The position numbers and the translations under genes were made by a program. Below are positions 55,667-64,000 of a stretch of DNA of 64,000 nt, in pieces (position 1 is the stretch's first letter; every line of letters starts with the position of its first letter). The DNA comes from Siphonodentalium dalli (taxonomy: Eukaryota > Mollusca > Scaphopoda > Gadilida > Siphonodentaliidae), in contig CP136069.1 in assembly GCA_032622095.1 (NCBI GenBank), forward strand, positions 184,501,122-184,565,121. The letters are read 5' to 3'. The notes under the pieces were generated by a model. It saw nothing but the letters and a program-made list of their open reading frames with translations. It searched no databases and had not been told where the DNA came from.

Positions 55667-56477
55667 CAGGGTCCTGCGAATCGATTCAATTCGATGTGAT
55701 TCAAAATCATTCGTCTGTCTGATTCGATTCGAAATCGGCTACCATGATTCGGATTTTGTCGAATCTTTGGTGACAGGTGCATTTCCGCGCTTACTGCAGA
55801 CCACAATGCTCTTAACAGAAAAGAAAATTCACTATAATGTAGTAAACCACTTAAATGTACCTTTATGTCCAATGGCAGGACATGTAATGTTATCGCCAAC
55901 TAATCTATAATTAATTGATCCAATTTGTAAGAAGTAAGTGAACAACAAAATTGCCATACAAGGCTGTGTGCTATTGTCATTCCAGGAATCATGGAAATTC
56001 CATAACACACATGTATGCTAGATTTTAGATCTTTATTTGATTTGTGTAAATGCAAGTCTGATTCTAATTCCTGAGTATTTTTGTAAACACTGTCGGATAG
56101 GTCTGTCAATTTAAGAGACAGACAACACAATCATCGCAAGTGTAATGAAAAAACACTGCGCTATTCAATGAAATGAAACAGGCATCACATGTTAGGCTTG
56201 TCCGTATTTACGTCAAAATTGGTTCTCTCATGCATGTATGCTCTTGTCTGTACATTGTTAGGCACAGAAAATGCATAGAGGTGTGCAGATAAGCGCATAT
56301 TTCACAACATTGACGATCACCAGGCTGTTTTCCCCCAAGGCGGTTTTAGGTGTTTCTTCGAAGTTGTATGTATTTGAACTCGATTGGCTCAGTAACAATG
56401 ATTCGATTCGAGATTTGTTTTCCTGATTCGATTCGAGATTTGATTTGAAATGAAAACACCCGATTTACAGGGCCCTA
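55667..56477. mobile_element. hAT-like element, 811 bp, same family as 50079-51214
   Basis: ATATCAGT duplicated at 55659-55666 and 56478-56485. Left end CAGGGTCCTGCGAATCG; right end, inverted, TAGGGCCCTGTAAATCG. TCGAATCGAGAT-type motifs next to both ends. No BED finger seen. Confidence 0.88.
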
Positions 56478-56777
56478 ATATCAGTTCTTATTTCTATGGT
56501 TTATACTGAGGAATTAAATTTGGAGGCTGCTTTACTTTTTTGTGATATAAACTTTTTTCAAAGTTACGTTATTATGTGAGAGGTTTTGGAAATTCATGTT
56601 AAGCAGTTTTTAGTCCTGGCATTATCGTATGAATATAAATAAGCATTAATTGTCGTGTTGTTTGACTTCGTGACATTTTGAAACCCTAAAGCATTTATGT
56701 TGAAAACATCAGCTATTGTGATTAGCCAAATCATAATTTTTTGGCAGGGGTGTTTCTATGAGTTACCACAACAGATG

Positions 56778-57136
56778 ATACAGTAATGCCCTAAGTAATC
56801 GACCCCTTAACCACAGCAGAATCACTAAACATGATTAAAATTTGTACGCAGAGTTCCAAACCAATAAGTTTATTATTGTAACTACAGTAATGCTCTAAGT
56901 AATCGACTCCTTAACCACAGCAGAATTATGGGTAACTTTTCAGGATTTAGTTGGAAATATGGCTTGTGAGAGCTATCCGATGGATGGCAACAAGCCATAT
57001 TTCCGACTAAATCCTGAAAAGTTACCCATAATTCTGCTGTGGTTAAGGGGTCGATTACTTAGAGCATTACTGTAGTTACAAAAATAACCTTATTGTTTTG
57101 GAACTCCACCTACAAATTTTACTCATGTTTAGTGGT
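56778..57136. mobile_element. Nested palindromes: mariner-like MITE inside a second palindrome
   Basis: An intact TA-flanked palindrome (56884-57075, ends TACAGTAATGCTCTAAGTAA) lies at the centre of a larger inverted repeat (arms CACTAAACATGATTAAAATT ... TAACTA, 56827-56883 and 57076-57136). A broken end of the same MITE family lies at 56779-56822. Confidence 0.85.
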
Positions 57137-57700
57137 GTGATTGGTATTGACCACATTATTTGAGACTGCTGAAGTGAATTTTCAAAGCTTCTCTATGACC
57201 AAACCAATTAAATTTCTTGGTCTTACAACTATTCTATATTAAGTAATTAACCCTTTGATATTATAGAGTTTTCCTGATAAACTTATACACTGGAATTGTT
57301 AATTCTTCGTTTGTAGCGATGTTCAGATACCATAAGCAAATGTCAGACAGATAAACACTCAAAAGGATTCGTTTGTGGGAATGTTTAAACCTAGGCCATT
57401 AGCTGAACATCCCAACAGGTATATCAATGATAACTATTCATCAACAAGTAATTAATTATCCAACTATTTCCCGTTTGCGCAAAAAAAATCTCCAAAAAAT
57501 AAAAACAAAACCAATTATGGCAGAGGGTTTGAAAACCAGAAGATACAATTGGTTTGGTCTAATTATGAATATATCATATTGAGTTTATTATGAATATATC
57601 ATATTGAGTTTATCTTTTATTGAATGTCCTTCGCATTAATAAGTCCGTCCAGAAAGGATCTAAAAGCTCATGGGTTTGGTGGCAGATATGACATCCTATC
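57137..57700. other. AT-rich intergenic DNA with a short direct repeat
   Basis: AATTATGAATATATCATATT with GAGTTTAT is repeated twice at 57562-57613. No gene. Confidence 0.5.
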
Positions 57701-58403
57701 TTGAGACGTTGGTATGTTGAACCAGTACCAGATACAACAGTTTCATATATCATCCAACATTTTATTCCCAAAAAAAGAGTTAGAATTTTTGTCATTTCTT
57801 CAAAATATTATATGGAGTTACTCATTTATGATTTATCCACACAAATTTTGTCTATCTCTTCCCAAAATTTGTTTTCAAGAGAGCGCCCCAAGGATGCTAT
57901 ATTGACTAGACTTGTAATGCGGTGTAGTCAGCTTTATTCCTACCCACAAATCACTCAACAAAATACAAAAAATGTGGGCACGATTGCACCACAAGTTTTA
58001 TATATATTCCAGGGTATAAATTAATAATATGAATCAAGGACACCTGTTTGGAAAATTTTCTATCAATCAATATCAATTTTATTTCGTATTTGTTATCACA
58101 TCTTCGCGACAGTTTCAGGGGCTATTTCTAGAACATAAATACCCGCGAAAACGTTTGGAGCATACCAAGGACAACACTATTTTGTTTGCACCCTCAATCA
58201 CAAGAATTTGCATTTCGACTATAGATTTACCAGGATCTTTCGATCGGAATAAACCACTTTATTATGACTTTATAAACAAATTATACACCGAGTCTTCAGT
58301 TTTATCTGTATTTTGTTCACAAATTAGCTACTACAAACGTAGTAGTTTTGAAATCTGGATTTATAAAAATTATGATGTTGTAATTGTGGCTGGGAAAAGA
58401 TAG
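57701..58403 (+). other. Two adjacent open frames of unknown identity, followed by a poly(A) signal
   Basis: Frames of ~107 codons (57701-58024, no ATG at its start) and 124 codons (58029-58403, ATG start) lie in different phases, 4 bp apart. The second starts MNQGHLFGKFSINQYQ and ends VVIVAGKR. AATAAA occurs at 58591-58596 after about 190 bp. I do not recognise either product; they may be exons, a decayed mobile-element frame, or chance. Confidence 0.25.
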
Positions 58404-58668
58404 ACCATCATTAAAATCATCTGCCACCAATTCCACTTTATTTGGCACGTTTTACAGATGTTTTGTTAAAGTTTAAAGTGAATTTTATGATGTATTTTAT
58501 TGACACATATACATGAACTTGCTTGTTGATACGTAACATGTTTGTTGTCTTTTGATATTTATCTTTAAATGTAGAGTGTTTAATGTTCAATAAAGAGTAA
58601 TCTGCGAGATTTAATTGTTTTATGCATGTTATTCAGCAGCGTCTCCAGATGTGGTGAGGTGTGTGACT

Positions 58669-58916
58669 TTCATTCCATGTTTCCTTGGGACTAAACCAGT
58701 TGAGATAATACTTTAGTTTAGTCCAAGCCCTGTCCCTATACAATTCTATACCATACTATAAACATTGTTAATTGACCCGCTTCCCTAAAACCACCAATAT
58801 ATTACTGTAATAAATTATCACAACTGACAGTAAACCAGTTTATTCCATAGAAGACATATTTGTTCTGAAAACCACATGAGTTATCAATTGACAGTGGTAA
58901 TTTAATGTGAATAAAA
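58669..58916 (+). repeat. Direct repeat copy 1 (~250 bp), interrupted at its end
   Basis: Collinear with 60014-60275 (CATGTTTCCTTGG, ACTTTAGTTTAGTCCAAGCC, AAAACCACCAATATATT, CAACTGACAGTAAA). Copy 1 is followed by an insertion at ~58917-59688, after which its similarity resumes. Confidence 0.85.
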
Positions 58917-59688
58917 GGCCGCTCGGCCACAGTGTCCCCCGAACCGGTGGCTTCATTTGGAGTGGAGGCTTTGTAGAAGTATACTATATGGATAAGACAC
59001 TTGTGCATTATCTCATTACTGACATGCATACATATAACCAAATCTTAAAAAAACTCTTAAAGTAAAAATATAAACCTCAAATTGGCACAAAATGAAGAAA
59101 ATTACAAGAAAAATTGAATTTTCTAAGTCGAAAAGCCCATAACTCTGAGAAAAATCATCGGATCAAACTCAAATTCGAACTTGACCTGTATCTTGATATG
59201 ACTGATCCACATAAAAACGGTATTTGCAATTAAAGGATCCAAACTTGAGATATTATCCGGAAACCGAAAAAGTGAGAAATTTTCTAAGTAAAACAAGTCG
59301 AAAAAGGGCCACAACTCTCGCAAAAATGGGTGGAGCATACCCATATAAGAACTTGACCTGTACATAGGGCTGATAAACTCACATACCAAATTTGGTTCAG
59401 ATATGATCACACAAACTGAAGTTATCATCCGGAAACCAGAAAATTACAAGATTCTAAGTAAAAAAGGGCCATAACTCTCGCAAAAATGGGCGGAGCAAAC
59501 CCATATTCGAACTTGACCGTTATTTTGGTCTGATAAACTCACCTATGAAATTTTCTTTTGATATAATAACCGAAACTAAAGTTATCATCCGGAACCCATT
59601 TCCGGGACGCACGCACGCGGTACGACACACGGACGGACACCGGCTATTTTAATAGTCCCCCGAAATTTTTTTTTCGGGGGACAAAAAT
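58917..59688. repeat. Inserted repeat ending in a GTCCCCCGAAA hairpin
   Basis: Contains three copies of a block including AAAGGGCC(A/C)CAACTCTCGC and AACTTGACC, a GCACGCACGCGG/GACGGACAC tract, and a terminal hairpin GTCCCCCGAAA / TTTCGGGGGAC. The uninterrupted relative at 60265-60300 shows the empty site. Confidence 0.7.
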
Positions 59689-60013
59689 GTTTACATAATT
59701 TCAAAAGAATACAAACTCATTCACCAGATGTGGAGGTGCGATATTAATTTATTATCCCAGTCAACAAAGTTTTGCATGGGATATAGAAATGTGTTCTGTC
59801 TGTCCATAACAACTTTGGGGTGCTCTCTTCTGTGATCATAGTTCTGATTTGAATGATCTTAGGAATGAATCACCACAAGGGAACGGATATCCACATGGAA
59901 CAGGTTCCGTCCATTCTGTCTTTGCAGGGTTATGAGTGAAAATGAATGTGTGCCAAATTTGGACCTCTGTATCTCAATCTTAGGTCACGTTTGACTGATC
60001 TTTAGTATGCTCT

Positions 60014-60303
60014 ATTTCATGTTTCCTTGGACTAAACCAGCTAGTGAAATCAGTTGAGATAAAACTTTAGTTTAGTCCAAGCCCCGTCCCTATACCACTA
60101 TATAGCACACTTTAAGCATTGTTAATTGACCTGCTTACCTAAAACCACCAATATATTGCTATAATAATTTATCACAACTGACAGTAAATTTGTTTATTCC
60201 ATAGAAGACATGATATTTGTTTTGAAAACCACACAAGTTGTCAATTGATAGTGGTAATTTAATGTGAAAAATATGTCAACATAATTTCGAAAGAATATGA
60301 ATT
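60014..60303 (+). repeat. Direct repeat copy 2, uninterrupted
   Basis: Second copy of 58669-58916, running on through AACATAATTTCGAAAGAAT, which in copy 1 is displaced to ~59690 by the insertion. Confidence 0.85.
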
Positions 60304-60356
60304 CCTTTGACCTCGAGAAGTGACCGTTAATTTATCTGGTAAACATAAACATGAGC

Positions 60357-60582
60357 ACACTATTATGGGCTTTTAAAATTGTATTAAGCGGTCACATATT
60401 ACTTGTCAGAAAAACATTAAGTCTTAAACTGGACGTCTCACAATTTACATTGTATACGTAATTTACAAATTACCAGGTATTTCTTTCAATGTACATTGTG
60501 AGATGTCCAGTTTAAGACTTAATGTTTTTGTGGCAAGTAATATGTGACCACTTAATACAATTTTAAAAGCCCATAATAGTGA
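60357..60582. mobile_element. 226-bp palindromic MITE
   Basis: Arms of ~95-100 bp starting CACTATTATGGGCTTTTAAA, nearly perfect; short AT-rich loop around GTATACGTAATTTAC. Confidence 0.88.
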
Positions 60583-60614
60583 ATGTGATAAAATCAAAGT
60601 GCACATGTTATAAT

Positions 60615-61020
60615 ACTATAATAATAATGATGGAGCTTATATAGCGCCTATCCCCGCGAGGGCCCTAAGCGCTTCACATTATTATCCCAGCTGATGAGTA
60701 ATGCCGAGTCTTCTGCATGCTGCCATAGTGGCGCTTCACAAGATTGCTCTCGGCTTACACTTACCCAACAACCAGGTCCTTATTTCTCGTCTATGTACGA
60801 CGAAGCGAGCGCAGAACAAGTGACCTTGCCCAAGGGTCACAACCTGGCTCGAGAATTGAAACAGCGTGTGGCTATATATAGCACATACATGTACACTGCT
60901 TAATTCGGCCAAGCCACTGTTGCGGAGACGATAGTCCACCGGTTGGGCGCGAACTCACACCAGTGCACTAACACCATTACAAGTCCCGACACTCTTCTAA
61001 CCGCTGGGCTACCACTTCAT
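60615..61020 (-). mobile_element. tRNA-derived SINE
   Basis: On the minus strand the head (61017 down to ~60935) reads GTAGCCCAGCGGTTAGAAG, then GGTGTGAGTTCGCGCC, matching pol III A and B boxes. The body ends in CGCGGGGATAGGCGCTATAT, a tail type widespread in metazoan SINEs/LINEs. Confidence 0.75.
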
Positions 61021-61097
61021 GTTGGCATGTTAATATTGATTTGGGTAGGTTTGATTGTCACTTCGAAAAGCCGATGATTGCCGATTAAACCTCTGAA

Positions 61098-61600
61098 CAT
61101 GTCATCATCATCATCTTTATTTGAGAACGAGTCTGTTTGACTCTTAGTCCCGGTTAATAATATAATCGTTTACAATTTCGACATCACAATAAATTGAGTA
61201 ATACTGCTTACACTGGCGTGCACTTTTTCTAAGTATAATGTTCCACTATCCGATTACCTTCCGAGCGGAAATTTCTAGAAGGGTAAACGTTCTGTTTCCT
61301 TTTCAGTTCTATGCAGAGTTCATAGAGCTGTTCTATTTGCATTTTCGTGAGATCTAAATTAAAGTATATTTTTTCACTGCCTGTTGTTTTACTGTCCTTT
61401 TTATTGTATCCGATAGCATCACGAATCATTTTGTCTCGAGTTTGTTTATTCTTCAGGACTATCTTGACCGGTCGATTTTTGTTCGAAGACCTGTTGCCAA
61501 GTCTGTAAAAGGACAAGACATCGCTGTCGCTAAATGTTGACCTTTCTTGTAATTCATTGCTTATGATGTGCCAGTCCTGTTCTCTTGAATATTCTTCCGT
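61098..61600 (-). mobile_element. Non-LTR retrotransposon fragment: ORF1 C-terminal domain and 3' end
   Basis: On the minus strand, ~61590-61229 reads DVLSFYRLGNRSSNKNRPVK, then a YFNLDLTKMQIEQLYEL block and ELKRKQN, matching the RNA-binding C-terminal domain of LINE ORF1 proteins, and ends in a stop. It is followed by a short 3' region with AAATAAA and (GATGAT)n at ~61098-61120, typical of CR1/L2-like LINE 3' ends. ORF2 (endonuclease and reverse transcriptase) is missing, so the copy is internally deleted. Confidence 0.7.
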
Positions 61601-61682
61601 TTGTCATGGTTGAATTAAATGTAAACAAACCGAGGTTAGTCCTTATTACACGGCATATTCTATGTGTACATGAATGTTAAGA

Positions 61683-61911
61683 TTAACCCTTAGAGTGCCA
61701 GGTCGATTTTTGTATCAACCCATATACCCTGTGCCGATGCATTCTCTTATATATGCGAGTCGACCATAGGTCGCCTCGCATATATAAGAGAATGCATTGG
61801 CCTAACAATTTTTTTTTTTTTAATAATTTTTTACAATTTTAATAATTTATTCTTATATTCTTTTGTAGGTTTAGGGCCGATGAGATTGGCCCCTGGCACT
61901 CAAAGGGTTAA
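61683..61911. mobile_element. TTAA-flanked MITE with nested palindrome module
   Basis: TTAACCCTTAGAGTGCCAGG and inverse ends, TTAA at both borders, palindrome module at ~61728-61803. Same family as 5267-5742 and 53218-53726. Confidence 0.85.
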
Positions 61912-62204
61912 TATACATCATTATTCTTGTAAGATGTCACTCTTTCCGATATATATAGAGCATCGGGTAAAATAGATTAAAATTTACAAAAAATCCTCCA
62001 CTGAATCTCAACAAAACCAGTATTATCCCGACCGATGTCCTGTCTGGTTTAGTCCATAGAGTAGTTTTCGCACCCGGGATGGTCGAAGAGATCAAGTGAT
62101 CTTCTCCTTCACCCCATAGATGGAATCTTGGACTAAGTATGCTCATGACGGGAACAATTAACACATGTGACAGGTTTTGTCTGTTCATTTCTTATTTCTA
62201 GGCC

Positions 62205-62432
62205 TTAACCCTTTCATGATGGGAGATCCTCTTCATGGTGCAGCATTAAATACCCTGTGCCAGTGCATTCTCTTATACATGCGAGTCTCATATATAAGAT
62301 GATGCACTGGCTTACAAGGTCAAGGTTAATATTGTTAGGCCAATGTATTCTATGGAGGGTGCCACATATAGAAGATAATGCATTGCCAGATTTTTCAAAA
62401 AAATTCAGGAAGCTCCAGTCATGGAAGGAGTA
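62205..62432. mobile_element. TTAA-type MITE with degraded palindrome modules
   Basis: TTAACCCTTTCATGATGGGA at the left, AGCTCCAGTCATGGAAGG at the right without an intact TTAA. Same family as 15802-16322. Confidence 0.75.
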
Positions 62433-64000
62433 CAAAATATGTCTGTCCCTGGATTTCCATCATCTTAGATCGGTGGTGAATGAACCATAGTGCTATGAAG
62501 GTTACTCAATTGGAAAAGTTAGTCACCTATGCAGGGGATTATCTGTATGATGCACTTGTATGAACATGTATGCATGGTATATACCCCTATTGTAAATAGG
62601 TATTGTTGGGTTCTCTCAGGGACATGGCTAGTGGGTCTCCGTTGTGGGAGGGGAAGGTTCACTTTAAAAATTTCTAACTGAACCCCCGCTCCTTGAACCA
62701 GATCAAAAAATCAAGTTCATAATATTTCATTTGCAACACATGCCCCCCCCCCCCCAGCTTGCCGATTGTTGGAAAGTTCCAAAACTCTCCAACTCACAGG
62801 GTAGTAACTGTTCAATGAGAAAAGATCCTCTTGTGATTTTCTGTCCAGTTCACTATCGATCAGTGTCCAGTTCACTTGCAAGTTTTTGTGAAAAATGATG
62901 ACATTTACTACAATTCCGTGAGTTATTTCATAGAATTTCCATAAATAGACCATGTATGCAAATAGCATGACAATGAACTTATTTTGATACTTAAGATTAT
63001 ATTAGTTCTATATATCTACTGGTTTCAAAACTGAGAAATTTACTATTAAACCACTTCATGACTTGGTCCAAAACAGACGTTCTTTACACCATTTACGAAA
63101 CTACTGTATCGCGATAATCATTAGTGATTAATTTCTAACAAATGTGAGTCTATTGTGAAGTTTTAGTTCCAACATTATTTTAGGGTAGTGAACCGATCTT
63201 ATCAATGGTGAACTGGGGCCCCATCACTAGAGAACTGGAACATTTTGGAAAATGGATAAATTCTACAATTCCACGTTTACTTAACAATTTCCAACTAGGA
63301 TGTTTTGATAGTTGATGTAGCCGGAAAGGTATATTCAACAAATGAACTGCATATATTTCTCAGTTATGGAAAACTTGCTTTATTTACCATGGGAAAATCC
63401 CCAGTGACCTTGATCAGATCGGATAAGAACTGGACCGAAAATCATTGAGTTATCAGCCTAGTAGAGCAGTTCCTACCCCGTACAACTGAAGGCCACTTCA
63501 GGCCCAGAATTTGGATGAAGGTAGGAAAGTATGCGACTGTTGACTGCATAGGTATGAGAACAATTTCAAATTATTTTTGGTGAAATTTCCAACTGATGTT
63601 ATGCCAGGCAGGAAGTTTCCAATATTTTACTGAAGTTGGGGAGGAGAGCGAGGTATGTGCTTGCATATGTAACGTGTCTAATAGCAAAGCTGCCGATTGG
63701 CCCAGGGATCAGCTTGGAGGTTTGAATTTGGAGTCACTTCTCCCTGTTTTGGTTGCAGTGAGAAATAGACTGTTATGGAGAAGTAACAATGGCTGAAGTT
63801 CAATTTACACCCTCTGATAAAAGGTGGTAGGGAGGAGTTGATCACACCAATATGATATAAAGTGCATATTCACCAAATAAGTTGTACATATGTGTCAGTA
63901 ATAATGGCCTGAAGTTTTAGGTACATACCGGTAGGATGCACAAATTGTAGAAGGTTCATTTCACAGTTAAGTCGAGACAGTATCAACAAGAGGTGTGCAC
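62433..64000. other. Intergenic DNA, nothing recognised
   Basis: Contains a C-tract (~62743-62755) and only short open frames. The last bases (AAGAGGTGTGCAC) match the start of the repeat at 25690-26290, so another copy may begin at the right edge. Confidence 0.5.

Noticed and set aside
60694-60939. Open frames of 67-69 codons in 60694-60939
   Set aside because: They lie in the body of the tRNA-derived SINE.

Overview
This is nuclear DNA of an animal, most likely a marine mollusc and probably a bivalve. Genes are split by GT-AG introns, intergenic DNA is AT-rich, and mobile elements and palindromes are very dense, including repeats of a style common in mollusc genomes. The species cannot be named from sequence alone.

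Two real genes are readable, arranged head to head. On the minus strand (31967 down to 4092) is a secreted cholinesterase-like type-B carboxylesterase. Nine coding exons give about 534 residues with an intact Ser-Glu-His triad; the last C-terminal coding part is not found and probably lies left of the window. On the plus strand (36441 to 51713) is a complete NEK6/NEK7-type mitotic kinase: eight coding exons, 297 codons, every junction in phase. The ~4.5 kb between the two start codons holds a likely shared promoter and a candidate untranslated first exon of the kinase gene.

The most unusual feature is an 8.2 kb minisatellite (5832-14074) of about 200 units of 38, 39 or 44 bp, filling most of esterase intron 8. 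The unit is made from the end of esterase exon 8 plus its 5' splice site. The primary transcript would therefore carry about 200 copies of one exon/intron junction in tandem, starting at the authentic junction itself. Long open frames across this array are an effect of periodicity, not genes.

The rest is a layered repeat landscape. hAT-like elements with readable 8-bp target duplications lie at 2631-3819, 32890-35942, 41759-42093, 50079-51214 (with a BED zinc-finger remnant) and 55667-56477. Harbinger-like elements with TTA duplications lie at 21236-21934 and 22046-22931. TTAA-flanked elements come in several families, many sharing one palindromic module. There is an 8-bp-TSD palindromic MITE family, a TA-flanked mariner-like palindrome family, tRNA-derived SINEs, a 5S-rRNA-derived sequence split by a 3-kb insertion, a LINE ORF1 fragment, a degenerate cadherin-repeat fragment and several smaller minisatellites. 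Nested insertions with reconstructable empty sites allow relative dating of several families.
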